Position numbers and translations under genes: made by a program. A stretch of 64,000 bases of DNA from NCBI RefSeq assembly GCF_002940685.1, contig NZ_PNFP01000005.1, positions 248,001-312,000 of the forward strand, read 5' to 3'. The notes under the pieces were generated by a model. The model ran no database searches, was not told the DNA's origin, and was given only the letters and a program-made list of their open reading frames with translations. Origin of the DNA: Ensifer adhaerens (GTDB lineage: Bacteria; Pseudomonadota; Alphaproteobacteria; Rhizobiales; Rhizobiaceae). Position 1 is the stretch's first letter; every line of letters begins with the position of its first letter. Positions 1 through 8,407 of this stretch are shown one piece after another.

Positions 1-323
1 ACCGCCGGGTCGAGGTCGTCGAGACAGGCGACGTTGACCGAATAATAGGCGCCCCCGATTTCCTCGATATAGCCGTGACCGAAGGCGGCGACGCCGCAGG
101 TCCTGCAGAAGCGGTGGTGCACGCTGTTGCTGCCGAACTGGTAGTCGGCGATGTCGGCCTCGTCGCACTGCAGCCGGAAGGAATCGGGCTTCACGATCGC
201 TCCCCAATAGCGCCGTTTCCAGCAGATCGAGCAGTTGCATTTTCCGGTGCCGGCATCGAGGTCGATATCGGCCTCATAGCGGATGTTTCCGCAATGGCAG
301 CTTCCTTTGTAGGTCAGTTTCAT
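1..323 (-). CDS. GFA-family (Mss4-fold) protein, C-terminus cut by window edge
   Basis: The gene starts at the ATG complementary to 321-323, behind an AGGAG ribosome site, and runs off the left edge. The visible 107 residues show the zinc/thiol signature of the GFA (glutathione-dependent formaldehyde-activating, CENP-V/GFA) family: SCHCG at residues 8-12, CNCSIC at 29-34 and a later CRTCG. The family binds zinc through these cysteines; most members have no proven substrate, so formaldehyde detoxification is only one possibility. It is a close paralogue of the next gene (467-874), with the same motif order and near-identical spacing, so the pair looks like a tandem duplication. A palindromic operator-like sequence at 423-440 lies in its promoter region and matches one near the MarR gene at 971. 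Confidence 0.9.
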   Translation of the reverse strand, partial: MKLTYKGSCHCGNIRYEADIDLDAGTGKCNCSICWKRRYWGAIVKPDSFRLQCDEADIADYQFGSNSVHHRFCRTCGVAAFGHGYIEEIGGAYYSVNVACLDDLDPA

Positions 324-422
324 AGCCGTCGCTCCTGCTTTTCGGGGCCAGCCAGGCCCATATCGCCGTCACCCGGTTGACAATGTGCTGCCAGATGAAG
401 CCCATGCAGTGCATGTGCCACA

Positions 423-440
423 TTGACAACATATTGTCAA
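423..440. promoter_or_regulatory. MarR-type operator candidate upstream of the first GFA gene
   Basis: TTGACAACATATTGTCAA is an 18-bp palindrome with 16 of 18 positions symmetric. Read on the minus strand it contains TTGACA, so it would overlap a -35 element for the leftward GFA gene. The same core, TGACAACAT followed by TGTCA, recurs at 920-937 between the second GFA gene and the MarR gene. A degenerate half copy, TTGACAATGTGCTG, lies at 377-390. Confidence 0.65.
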
Positions 441-466
441 ATAAAAGCAAGATCCCGATGTGCCGG

Positions 467-874
467 TCAGAGATGACGAAACGCGGCGGGGGTTTCATCC
501 CACCGGTCGTTGCGGCCATCAAGATATTGCACCGACACCGCGGCGAGGACGGACGGATCGACATCGTCGAGGGTCGCGACATTGATGCTGCAATAGGCGC
601 CGCCGAGTTCCTCGACGTATCCATGGCTATAGGAAACGACGCCGCAGGTCGGGCAGAAGCGATGATGGCCGACCTTGGCGCCGAACTGATAGAGCCCAAC
701 CTGGTCCTCCGTCGACAGGAGGCGAAAATCCTCCGGCCGAACCTGCGCACCCCAGTAGCGGGCCTTGGCACAGAACGAGCAGTTGCATCTTGTCGTCCCG
801 TCATCAAGATCGAACGTCGCCTCGTATCGCACCTTGCCGCAATGGCAGCCGCCCGTGTAAGTCCTTCTCGCCAT
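467..874 (-). CDS. GFA-family (Mss4-fold) protein
   Basis: A complete 135-residue GFA-family protein. The cysteine ladder is GCHCG at residues 9-13, CNCSFC at 30-35 and CPTCG in the middle; these would bind the structural zinc and, in the type enzyme, the glutathione adduct. The start at 874 follows a GGGAGAAGAG ribosome site. It reads leftward in tandem with its truncated paralogue at 1-323, separated by 143 bases that carry a palindromic operator candidate, so the two may be transcribed separately under one regulator. The MarR-family gene at 971 is divergent. The substrate is unknown; thiol-linked detoxification is an inference from the family name. Confidence 0.9.
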   Translation of the reverse strand: MARRTYTGGCHCGKVRYEATFDLDDGTTRCNCSFCAKARYWGAQVRPEDFRLLSTEDQVGLYQFGAKVGHHRFCPTCGVVSYSHGYVEELGGAYCSINVATLDDVDPSVLAAVSVQYLDGRNDRWDETPAAFRHL

Positions 875-919
875 GCTCTCTTCTCCCTTGCTGAAATGAC
901 TTGCTCAAACGAACTCTAA

Positions 920-937
920 ATGACAACATGATGTCAT
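920..937. promoter_or_regulatory. MarR operator candidate in the GFA/marR divergent promoter
   Basis: ATGACAACATGATGTCAT is an imperfect palindrome (16 of 18 positions symmetric) in the 96-base gap between the leftward GFA gene (start 874) and the rightward MarR gene (start 971). It shares the core TGACAACAT-N2-TGTCA with 423-440. MarR regulators usually sit on such palindromes in their own divergent promoter, so autoregulation plus control of both GFA genes is the simplest reading. Confidence 0.65.
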
Positions 938-970
938 ATAGAACATCCACACAAAGGTGGTGCTGTCAAT

Positions 971-1444
971 ATGAAAGACCCTGACCGGACGCCCGCCGGC
1001 GACGCCTTTGCGGAGTTTGCCATATCCGTTCTGCGGCTTGCCGGCCCGCTGACGCAGGCGGGCGACGCGCTCGCCAAGCCTTCCGGACAGACGAGCGCCC
1101 GCTGGCAGGTGCTCGCCGCGGCAAACCACGCCCCGATGTCGGTTGCCGATGCCGCCCGCGCACTCGGCCTTGCGCGCCAGGGCGTGCAGCGCATTGCCGA
1201 TCTGCTGGAGGCGGAAGGCCTGATCGCCTACAGGGACAACCCGACCCACCAGAGAGCAAAGCTCATGGTCCTGACTGCGACCGGCGAAACGGCGCTGCAC
1301 GAAATCAAGGAGCGGCAGGCGAGCTGGGCGGACAGCCTTGGCGGGGCGCTGGGCGAAAGACGGCTGCGGCAGGCCTCCGCCCTGATCGCGGAGGTGATCG
1401 AGGTGCTCAAGGAGCGCCCATCGCCAGAGGCGCCGGAGGACTGA
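971..1444 (+). CDS. MarR-family transcriptional regulator
   Basis: 157 residues, usual for a MarR dimer subunit. A winged helix-turn-helix spans about residues 35-105: SARWQVLAAA (helix 2), MSVADAARALGLARQGVQRI (helix-turn-helix), then the wing DNPTHQRAKLMVLTATG. The C-terminal helix is a typical dimerisation arm. The start follows AAGGTGG. It is divergent from the GFA gene at 467-874, and the intervening palindrome at 920-937 is its probable operator; a second copy upstream of the other GFA gene suggests a small local regulon. The inducing ligand cannot be read from the sequence; an electrophile or aldehyde would fit the GFA context. Confidence 0.88.
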   Translation: MKDPDRTPAGDAFAEFAISVLRLAGPLTQAGDALAKPSGQTSARWQVLAAANHAPMSVADAARALGLARQGVQRIADLLEAEGLIAYRDNPTHQRAKLMVLTATGETALHEIKERQASWADSLGGALGERRLRQASALIAEVIEVLKERPSPEAPED

Positions 1445-1455
1445 CCCGGCGCCGG

Positions 1456-1902
1456 TCAAGCGAGGCTGAGGAGATCTGCGCGCAGGCGATCCGGGCCACC
1501 GTCACCGAGCACCGGATCGATCGCCGTATGCAGGTCCCGCCAGATCGGCACGGCACGCGCCAGCAGCGCCTGTCCCTCCGGCGTCAGCCGCAACCGCCGC
1601 GACCGCCGGTCGTCGGCATCCGGAAAACTCTCCACCAGGCTGCGCCGCTCCAGCGGCTTCAGGGCCGCCGTCAATGTCGTCCGGTCCATGGCCAGCAGCG
1701 ATGCCACCGCGCCCATGTTTGGCGGCGCCGGGCGGTTGAGCGACATCATGAGGGAGAACTGTCCGTTGGTGATATCGAGCGGGCGCAGCGCCTCGTCGAA
1801 ACGGCGGGCAAGGGCGCGAGCGGCGCGCTGCACATGCAGACAAAGACAAGTGTCCTTCACATGCAGGGTGGTATCGAACGAAACGAGCGGCATCTTTGAC
1901 AT
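1456..1902 (-). CDS. MarR-family transcriptional regulator
   Basis: A 148-residue MarR protein: the N-terminal dimer helix carries LCLHVQRAARALARRFDEAL, the recognition region MGAVASLLAMDRTTLTAALKPLERR, and the wing PDADDRRSRRLRLTPEG. Several cysteines (CLCLH, near residues 18-20) lie close to the dimer interface, as in redox-sensing MarR proteins; that role is an inference. It converges on the preceding MarR gene (12 bases between stops) and is divergent from the DUF899 gene at 1964. A perfect 16-bp palindrome lies 10 bases upstream of its start, so it probably represses itself and the DUF899 gene. Confidence 0.88.
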   Translation of the reverse strand: MSKMPLVSFDTTLHVKDTCLCLHVQRAARALARRFDEALRPLDITNGQFSLMMSLNRPAPPNMGAVASLLAMDRTTLTAALKPLERRSLVESFPDADDRRSRRLRLTPEGQALLARAVPIWRDLHTAIDPVLGDGGPDRLRADLLSLA

Positions 1903-1911
1903 GCCCGATTA

Positions 1912-1927
1912 ATGTTGATATCAACAT
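1912..1927. promoter_or_regulatory. Perfect 16-bp palindrome, probable MarR operator
   Basis: ATGTTGATATCAACAT is perfectly self-complementary and lies in the 61-base gap between the divergent MarR gene (start 1902) and the DUF899 gene (start 1964). The size and TTGATATCAA core suit a MarR-family dimer. It does not resemble the operator of the neighbouring GFA-linked MarR, so the two regulators should have separate targets. Confidence 0.7.
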
Positions 1928-1963
1928 AAATAGTCAAGTGCAACGTTGGAAGGAGGAACGGGC

Positions 1964-2692
1964 ATGAGACAGGACCACGCAGTGGTATCGCCTGGAGAGT
2001 GGCTGAAAGCGCGCAAAGATCTGCTTGCGCTGGAAAAGGAACACACCCATGCGCGCGACAGGGTCAATGCCGCCCGGCTGGCTTTGCCCTGGGTGAAGAT
2101 GGAAAAGACCTACGTCTTCCACGCGCCGGCGGGCCCGAAGTCGCTGTCCGAGCTTTTCGACGGTCGCAGCCAGCTCATGGTCTACCATTTCATGTTCGGC
2201 CCCACCTGGGAGGCCGGCTGCCCGGGCTGCTCCTTCCTGGTCGATCACTTCGACGGCATGCTGTCGCACCTCAACCACCATGACGTGACGCTGATCGCCG
2301 CATCGAATGCGCCGCTGGCAAAAATCGAAGCCTACAGGAAACGCATGGGCTGGCACTTCCCTTGGGTCTCGGCGGAAGGCAACGGCTTCAACCACGATTT
2401 CCATGTCGCCTTTTCGGCGGACGAGCTTTCAAGCGGCAGGGTCGGCTACAACTTCACGGACATCGAAAGCGCCAATGCGCATGAGGAACTGCCCGGCCTC
2501 AGCGCCTTCCAGAAAGCCGAGGACGGCACGATCTACCACACCTACTCGTGCTATGCCCGCGGGCTCGAGGAACTGGTGGGTACGCTGATGCTGCTCGACC
2601 GTGCGCCGAAGGGCCGCAACGAGGACGGCACCATGAGCTTCGTCCGCCGTCACGACGAATACGATCGGGAACCCGGGCGCAAGGCGGGCTGA
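1964..2692 (+). CDS. DUF899 thioredoxin-like family protein
   Basis: 242 residues. The family (DUF899, a thioredoxin-fold group) is recognised from LMVYHFMFGPTWEAGCPGCS, the FLVDHFDG that follows, and HFPWVSAEGNGFNHDF. The pair C86-x-x-C89 sits where a thioredoxin active site would be. A TTG at 1946 is in frame, but it lies within the ribosome site GGAAGGAGG, so the ATG at 1964 is the start. The divergent MarR gene and the perfect palindrome between them suggest induction by a stress signal. Thiol-disulfide or peroxide chemistry is plausible but unproven for the family. Confidence 0.88.
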   Translation: MRQDHAVVSPGEWLKARKDLLALEKEHTHARDRVNAARLALPWVKMEKTYVFHAPAGPKSLSELFDGRSQLMVYHFMFGPTWEAGCPGCSFLVDHFDGMLSHLNHHDVTLIAASNAPLAKIEAYRKRMGWHFPWVSAEGNGFNHDFHVAFSADELSSGRVGYNFTDIESANAHEELPGLSAFQKAEDGTIYHTYSCYARGLEELVGTLMLLDRAPKGRNEDGTMSFVRRHDEYDREPGRKAG

Positions 2693-2706
2693 CCTCGGCA
2701 TTGTCG

Positions 2707-2728
2707 GCGGGCGGAACCTTTCGCCCGC
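2707..2728 (+). terminator. Weak hairpin after the DUF899 gene
   Basis: GCGGGCG at 2707-2713 pairs with CGCCCGC at 2722-2728 around an 8-base loop; only a broken T run (GTTTTG) follows about 7 bases later. It may attenuate read-through into the DUF1579 gene. Confidence 0.35.
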
Positions 2729-2795
2729 GAGATCGTTTTGACAACGCTCGCATGCCGGGTCGATGACCTGCGCCCGGCTCCAAGAAGGAAATCCC

Positions 2796-3272
2796 GTGGA
2801 AGCAGAACCGGAAGAAGCGCACCGCTGGCTCGAACAATTGCTGGGCGACTGGCACATTCGCTCGGCCGGCTCCGACGGCAAGCCCGATGGCAGCGGCCCC
2901 TGGACCGAGCACGTCCGTTCGCTCGAAGGCATGTGGATCGTCTGCGAGGGTCAGGGAACGATGCCGGGCGGGAGTTTCGGCCGGACGCTGATGACCCTCG
3001 GCTACAATCCGCAGACGCGGCGCTACGTCGGCACCTGGGTCGGCTCGATGATGAGCCATATGTGGGTCTATGACGGTGAACTGGACCCAGACGGAACGTC
3101 CCTGTCCCTCTATTGCGAGGGGCCGGACTTCGAGAACGCCGGCAGGACCGCGCGCTATCGCGACGTCATCACCCTCGCCGGCCAATCCCGTCGCCTGCTG
3201 ACGTCGCAGGTGCAGTCAGCGGACGGAAGCTGGAAAGGCATGATGACCGCGGAATACACGCGTCGGGATTGA
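2796..3272 (+). CDS. DUF1579 domain protein
   Basis: About 158 residues with the DUF1579 pattern: an N-terminal HRWLEQLLGDWHIR, a central MTLGYNPQTRRYVGTWVGSM, then MWVYDGELDPDG. The domain is a small beta-barrel, lipocalin-like fold of unknown activity, often beside VOC/glyoxalase proteins, as here. An in-frame ATG at 2763 exists, but GTG at 2796 is better placed behind AAGAAGGA and gives the usual family N-terminus, so I use it. It sits 103 bases after the DUF899 gene and 134 before the VOC gene, possibly in one transcription unit. Confidence 0.8.
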   Translation: MEAEPEEAHRWLEQLLGDWHIRSAGSDGKPDGSGPWTEHVRSLEGMWIVCEGQGTMPGGSFGRTLMTLGYNPQTRRYVGTWVGSMMSHMWVYDGELDPDGTSLSLYCEGPDFENAGRTARYRDVITLAGQSRRLLTSQVQSADGSWKGMMTAEYTRRD

Positions 3273-3406
3273 AGGCGGGGCCCGGCCTGACCACGGCCCT
3301 CGGCTTTCCGTCCGCGCCCTCTGTGACCCTGACCCGAAGACAGTTCACTCGAACAGGAAACAAGCGGCACCAGATACGCCGCGCCAGACCAACCCGGAGG
3401 AAGGCA

Positions 3407-4174
3407 ATGGCAGATCACGGCAAATTCGTTTGGTACGAACTGATGACCACCGACATGGCGGCCGCCGAAACGTTCTACAAGGACGTGGTCGGCTGGGACG
3501 CCAGCGATGCCGGCATGGCCGGCATCAGCTACACGCTGTTCAACGTCGGCGAGATCCCGGTGGCGGGACTGATGACGATGCCGGAAGGCGCGCTCGAAAT
3601 GAAGGTGCCGCCGGCCTGGCTCGGCTATGTCGGCGTCGACGATGTCGATGCGACCGCCGCCAACATCGCCGCCAAGGGCGGCAAGGTGCACCGGGCGCCG
3701 GACGATATCCCGGGCATCGGGCGCTTTGCCGTCGTCACCGACCCGCACGGTGCAGTGTTCGCGATCTTCAAGGGCACGGGCGATCCGCCGCCGGTCACCG
3801 ACCCGATGGCGCCCGGGCTGATCGGCTGGCACGAACTCGCCTCGGGCGATCTCGACACCGCCTTTCCCTTCTATTCCGAACTCTTTGGCTGGACGAAGGA
3901 TCAGGGCATGGACATGGGCGAGATGGGCATCTACCAGATCTTCGCCCATGGCGGCGCCCCGATCGGTGGGATGATGACCAAGCCGAAGGAAGTGCCCGCG
4001 CCTTACTGGCTCTACTATATCAACGTGCCGGCCATCGATGCCGCCATCGAACGCATCAAGGCCGGCGGCGGTAAGATCGTGCTGGAGCCGATGGAAGTCC
4101 CCGGCGGGGCCTGGATCATTCAGGCGCTCGACCCGCAAGGCGCCCTCTTCGCACTGGTCGGAGCGAAGCGCTGA
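3407..4174 (+). CDS. Two-domain VOC (glyoxalase/bleomycin-resistance fold) protein
   Basis: 255 residues made of two VOC domains in tandem, about residues 5-122 and 128-253. Each begins with the family pattern: KFVWYELMTTDMAAAETFYK and GLIGWHELASGDLDTAFPFY. Each ends with a DPHGAVFAIFK or DPQGALFALVG strand. The family binds metals or small hydrophobic ligands and includes glyoxalase I and dioxygenases; tandem forms like this are usually annotated only as VOC proteins. The ATG at 3407 follows CGGAGGAAGG; the longer open frame upstream has no ribosome site. Its place after DUF1579 is a recurrent rhizobial pairing as far as I recall. Confidence 0.88.
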   Translation: MADHGKFVWYELMTTDMAAAETFYKDVVGWDASDAGMAGISYTLFNVGEIPVAGLMTMPEGALEMKVPPAWLGYVGVDDVDATAANIAAKGGKVHRAPDDIPGIGRFAVVTDPHGAVFAIFKGTGDPPPVTDPMAPGLIGWHELASGDLDTAFPFYSELFGWTKDQGMDMGEMGIYQIFAHGGAPIGGMMTKPKEVPAPYWLYYINVPAIDAAIERIKAGGGKIVLEPMEVPGGAWIIQALDPQGALFALVGAKR

Positions 4175-4242
4175 GGCCAGGCGGCAGCACAGATCACGTT
4201 GCCGTGAAGAGTTGCTGAAGTAAAATGACAGCAGACAAAGTC

Positions 4243-4281
4243 CAGGCCCGCTTTCCGCAAGAAAACGGGCCTGATTTGTTG
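4243..4281 (+). terminator. Hairpin terminator candidate after the VOC gene
   Basis: CAGGCCCG at 4243-4250 pairs perfectly with CGGGCCTG at 4266-4273 around a 15-base loop and is followed by ATTTGTT. The T run is imperfect. The rest of 4282-4522, up to the diguanylate cyclase start, is relatively AT-rich near 4375-4420 and probably holds that gene's promoter. Confidence 0.5.
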
Positions 4282-4522
4282 CGATCATGGACCGGAAAGC
4301 GAACACCGAGGTGGCCAAAGCCGAGGCCTGCCGTGCGCCGGGCGCATCCCTCGGTTGCGGATTGGCCCCTAGTATTTCAGGGTATTTCAAGCTTATTTAA
4401 CATCTTATACGATAACAGGGGTGGCAAGCACACTGATTTCGGATGGGTTTCTTGCCGGGGCAAGAATTTGTCGCGATTGTCGAGCAGACGAGCGGCGACA
4501 TGAGTGGAGCAACTTCGCGCAC

Positions 4523-6340
4523 ATGAGCAACAAGGGCAGCAGCTATGCGTCCCCTCAAAAGGGCGCTGGGGAAGCGCGCACGGCCAAGGCCCTGCGACGC
4601 AAGCTGCAATGGCTGGTGGCCATCGTCGTTGCCTGCACGGGCATTCTTGCCACCGAAATCATCGCCGCATCCTATAGCGATTTTGTCATCGCGCGCCGCA
4701 ACCTGACAGAGGTCATGGCTTTTTGCCGTGTGCTCGACGCCGCCAACTATCTGTCGGCCGAGCGCGGCCCCTCCAACGGCGTGCTTGGCATCGGGGTCGC
4801 GCCCGGGTCTCCGGTCGAGGCGCGCCTTGCAGAGTTCCGTGCCCGCAGCGATGCGGCACTTGCCCAGCTCACCGCCGACATCGACAATTCCAGCCGCTCG
4901 GAGCCTGCCGGCGCGCTTTCGCCTATCCTTGCCGAGGTCCATCGGCGGCTGACGCTTGCGCGGGCCGAGGTGGACCGTATTGCCGCACTCCCTCCCGAGA
5001 AGCGGAACCTTGCCGAAATCCAGGCGACGATCGAAGCGATGTTCGGCGTGATCGACGCGCTTCGCCCCGCGATCGACTGGAACGTTCAGCGCCTGACCAA
5101 CACGGACCCGAACCTTGCCGGCATCGCCCTTGCAGCCCAGATGCTTTCCAATCTGCGTGAAGACGGCGGCCGGCTCGGCTCGCACGTCATGGCGCCGGTT
5201 GCCGTCGGTCAGCCGCTTGCGGCGAAGAACCTGGCCGACAGCGAACGCACGCGTGGCAGGCTGCAGGAAGTCTGGGCCATCGTCGGCAAGCCGGGCGCGC
5301 TTCCGGGTCTCGACCCGGTGAAGATCGGCGACCTCGCCAAGATCGACCGCGAGTTCTTCGGCGAAGGCTTCGCGATCATCGACGGCATCGTCGCCGTGGG
5401 CAAGCACTCTGGCGCTTACCCGATGACGGCCGAGCGACTGACCGACCTCTTCGTTCCGAAAATGAAGCCGCTCGAGGATCTGCGTCGCGCCTTCATGGAT
5501 TCGACCGTCGAGCGCCTGTCCACCAACAAGACGCGGGCGTCGATCAAGCTCGCAGTCGCGAGCCTTGCGACATTCTCGCTCTTCCTGGTGCTGTTGATCT
5601 TGATGCGACGCGCCCGCTCGCTGGTCTTCGAACCCTTGCTGATCGCCCGCCACAGCATCATCGAGCTTGCAAACGATCGCCCGATCACGCGCCTTCAGGG
5701 CAAGGGCGGAGAAGGCGAGATGGGGCGCCTGTTCGATGCAATCGACATTCTGCGCCAGCGCCTCGACGAGCGCACCCTGCTGATGCAGCATCTGGAACGC
5801 CAGGCGGAAACGGACGAGCTGACCGGCCTGCTCAACCGCCGCGCCCTGGAACTCATCGGCGGCGCGGAAGAGGCGGCCGGCAAGGATCAGGACGCCTGTC
5901 TGATCCTGATGGACATCGACCACTTCAAGCAGATCAACGATACCCATGGGCACCTGATCGGCGACATCGTTCTTCAGGAAACCGCCCGCATTATCCGCAA
6001 CTCCGTGCGCAACTCCGATCTTGTCGCCCGTTTCGGCGGCGAGGAGTTTGCCGTGATCACGCCCGGCGACAGCATCGAGTCCGCCCTTGCCCTTGCGGAA
6101 AGGATCAGGGTCAACCTGGCACGCGAGCCGATCGTCCTTGCCGACGGACAGGAGCTGAAGGTCACCGCCAGCTTCGGCGTGGCCGAAGGGCGCAGCGCGA
6201 ACGGTGGCTGGAAGCACCTGATCGAACTCGCCGACACGCAGCTCTATCGCGCCAAATCCGAAGGTCGCAATCGGGTCTGCGGCCAACCGGACGAAGCGAC
6301 CGGCACACCTTTCAAGGCGATGAAATCCGCCCGCGCGTAG
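4523..6340 (+). CDS. Membrane-anchored GGDEF diguanylate cyclase
   Basis: About 605 residues. One membrane helix lies near residues 28-49 (LQWLVAIVVACTGILATEII) and a second near 345-367, enclosing a roughly 290-residue periplasmic sensor region without a family I recognise. A short HAMP-like linker leads to the GGDEF domain. The active-site motif is GGEEF at 505-509, a competent variant, and an RNSD I-site lies exactly five residues upstream, so product inhibition by cyclic-di-GMP is expected. The start could also be GTG at 4421, adding 34 residues; ATG at 4523 gives a normal positive N-terminus before the first helix. Its 3-prime end overlaps the convergent LysR gene by 29 bases. Confidence 0.9.
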   Translation: MSNKGSSYASPQKGAGEARTAKALRRKLQWLVAIVVACTGILATEIIAASYSDFVIARRNLTEVMAFCRVLDAANYLSAERGPSNGVLGIGVAPGSPVEARLAEFRARSDAALAQLTADIDNSSRSEPAGALSPILAEVHRRLTLARAEVDRIAALPPEKRNLAEIQATIEAMFGVIDALRPAIDWNVQRLTNTDPNLAGIALAAQMLSNLREDGGRLGSHVMAPVAVGQPLAAKNLADSERTRGRLQEVWAIVGKPGALPGLDPVKIGDLAKIDREFFGEGFAIIDGIVAVGKHSGAYPMTAERLTDLFVPKMKPLEDLRRAFMDSTVERLSTNKTRASIKLAVASLATFSLFLVLLILMRRARSLVFEPLLIARHSIIELANDRPITRLQGKGGEGEMGRLFDAIDILRQRLDERTLLMQHLERQAETDELTGLLNRRALELIGGAEEAAGKDQDACLILMDIDHFKQINDTHGHLIGDIVLQETARIIRNSVRNSDLVARFGGEEFAVITPGDSIESALALAERIRVNLAREPIVLADGQELKVTASFGVAEGRSANGGWKHLIELADTQLYRAKSEGRNRVCGQPDEATGTPFKAMKSARA

Positions 6341-7223
6341 CCAGGAAATCGAGCACCGCACGCATGCGCGCCGGCAGCGCCCCACCCTGCCCATGAAACA
6401 CCGCGTGGAAGGATTCGGTGTCGCCCGGGTTCAGATGCTCGGCAACCGCCACCAGGCGGCCGCAACGGATATCCTCCTTGACCGTGAAGGCCGGCAGCCG
6501 CGCCAGGCCCACACCGGCGAGCGCGAGCTGGCGCAAGCCCTCGCCGTCGCTGACGCGAACCCGCTCCGTCGGCGCCAGCGTGACCGGCTCCCCGTTCGAC
6601 ATGAGCGGCCAGCCATCGACCGAACGCGCGTAGCTGTGGCTCAGCCTGTTCATCGCTTCGAGGTCGCCGACGCTCTCGGGGGCGCCGAACGGTTCGAGAT
6701 AGGACGGCGCGCCGACGATCATCTTCGACGTGCTGCCGAGCTTGCGCGCAATCAGGCCCGACGACTTCAACGGGCCGGCACGCACGGCGATATCGGCCCG
6801 CTCCGTCATCAGGTCGACCACGGCGTCCGTCTGCAGAATATCGATCGAGACCGACGGAAAGGCCGAGAGAAACGCCGGCAGTACCGGCATCAGCACATGG
6901 GTCGCATAGGAAGCACTGACGTTCAGGCGCACCCGCCCTTCCGGCACCTCGCCAGCGCCCGCCTCGCGCTCCGCCTCGTCGATGTCGGCAAGGATGCGCA
7001 CCGCCCGTTCGTAGAAGGCGCAGCCTTCCGCCGTCATCTGCAGCCGGCGTGTCGACCGGTTGACGAGCCGGACGCCGAGCCTTTCCTCCAGCCTCTGGAC
7101 GAGTTTGCTGACGGCAGAGGGCGTCATGCAGAAGGCTGCGGCCGCGGCGGAGAAACCGCCGAGCTCCACCACCTTGGCAAAGACCGCCATCTCTCCCGAA
7201 CGATTGATCGGCAATCGCGACAT
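6312..7223 (-). CDS. LysR-family transcriptional regulator
   Basis: 303 residues with a standard LysR layout. The N-terminal winged helix covers about residues 5-65 (FAKVVELGGFSAAAAAFCMT then PSAVSKLVQRLEERLGVRL), and a periplasmic-binding-protein-like effector domain covers 90-300. It belongs to the group that includes DNA-binding regulators of short-chain dehydrogenases and aldo-keto reductases. It is divergent from the aldo-keto reductase at 7356 across 132 bases, which strongly suggests that it regulates that gene. The effector is not predictable. Confidence 0.9.
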   Translation of the reverse strand: MSRLPINRSGEMAVFAKVVELGGFSAAAAAFCMTPSAVSKLVQRLEERLGVRLVNRSTRRLQMTAEGCAFYERAVRILADIDEAEREAGAGEVPEGRVRLNVSASYATHVLMPVLPAFLSAFPSVSIDILQTDAVVDLMTERADIAVRAGPLKSSGLIARKLGSTSKMIVGAPSYLEPFGAPESVGDLEAMNRLSHSYARSVDGWPLMSNGEPVTLAPTERVRVSDGEGLRQLALAGVGLARLPAFTVKEDIRCGRLVAVAEHLNPGDTESFHAVFHGQGGALPARMRAVLDFLATRGRISSP

Positions 7224-7355
7224 GTGACTTCAACTCACAAATGATGTTCTTTCATTCGGTCTACATCGCAAATGGCCGCAACACCACCTTCTCCTCATCG
7301 GCGCGTGGCCGACATCTGGTCTCGCAAAGGCAAAACCAACGAGGAGTTTGACGAC

Positions 7356-8390
7356 ATGGAATACAGACGGCTTGGATCATCCGGATTGAAGGTGCCGGCC
7401 TTGAGCTTTGGCGCAGGCACGTTCGGCGGCAAGGGGCCGCTCTTCAGCGCCTGGGGCAACAGCGACGAGACGGAAGCCCGGCGGCTGATCGACATCTCGC
7501 TGGACGCCGGCGTCAACCTCTTCGACACGGCCGACGTCTATTCCGACGGGGCGTCCGAGAGCGTGCTCGGCGCGGCGATCAAGGGACGGCGCGATGCCGT
7601 GCTTCTCTCCACCAAGATGGCATTGCCCATGGGCGACGGGCCGAATGACGCCGGCACGTCGCGCGCGCGTCTGGTCAAGGGTGTCGACAATGCCCTGAGG
7701 CGGCTCGGCACTGACTATATCGACCTGTTGCAACTGCACGCCTTCGACGCCGGAACGCCGGTCGAGGAAACCCTCTCGGCCCTCGACGGTCTCGTAACCG
7801 CCGGCAAGCTGCGCTACGTCGGCGCTTCCAACTTCGCCGGCTGGCAATTGATGAAGTCCCTGGCGGCCTCCGAAAAGCACGGCCTCGTGCGCCATGTCGC
7901 CCACCAGGTCTACTATTCGCTCGTCGGCCGCGACTACGAATGGGAATTGATGCCGCTTGCCGCCGACCAGGGCGTCGGCGCACTCGTCTGGAGCCCGCTT
8001 GGCTGGGGACGCCTGACCGGCAAGATCAGGCGCGGCAAGCCCTGGCCTGAAGGCAGCCGCCTGCACGACACTGCGGCCTTCGGCCCGCCGGTCGATGACG
8101 AGAAACTCTACGATGTCGTCGACGTGCTCGATCAACTCGCGGAGGAAACCGGCCGAACGGTCCCGCAGATCGCCATCAACTGGCTCTTGCAGCGCCCGAC
8201 GGTGTCGAGCGTCATCATCGGCGCGCGCAACGAAGAACAGCTCCGCCAGAACCTCGGCGCCGTCGGCTGGTCGCTGTCTGCGGACCAGATCGCCCGCCTC
8301 GACGAGGCGAGCAAAACGACTCCGGCCTATCCCTACTTCCCCTACTATCGCCAGGAAGGTTTTGCGCGGATCAACCCACCGATTGTCTGA
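7356..8390 (+). CDS. Aldo/keto reductase
   Basis: 344 residues, TIM-barrel aldo/keto reductase. The catalytic tetrad is visible: D57 and Y62 in DTADVYSDG, K87 in STKMA and H128 in LLQLHAFD. The NADPH-binding end shows SVIIGARNEEQLRQNLGAVG. It reduces aldehydes or ketones with NADPH, substrate unknown; it resembles the YajO/Tas-type branch rather than the xylose reductases. The start follows GAGGAG; the upstream in-frame ATG at 7272 has no such site. The divergent LysR gene is the likely regulator. Confidence 0.92.
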   Translation: MEYRRLGSSGLKVPALSFGAGTFGGKGPLFSAWGNSDETEARRLIDISLDAGVNLFDTADVYSDGASESVLGAAIKGRRDAVLLSTKMALPMGDGPNDAGTSRARLVKGVDNALRRLGTDYIDLLQLHAFDAGTPVEETLSALDGLVTAGKLRYVGASNFAGWQLMKSLAASEKHGLVRHVAHQVYYSLVGRDYEWELMPLAADQGVGALVWSPLGWGRLTGKIRRGKPWPEGSRLHDTAAFGPPVDDEKLYDVVDVLDQLAEETGRTVPQIAINWLLQRPTVSSVIIGARNEEQLRQNLGAVGWSLSADQIARLDEASKTTPAYPYFPYYRQEGFARINPPIV

Positions 8391-8407
8391 ACGAGAACGG
8401 CCGATAT

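Noticed and set aside
1946-1963. TTG start for the DUF899 gene
   Set aside because: The TTG lies within the GGAAGGAGG ribosome site of the ATG at 1964.
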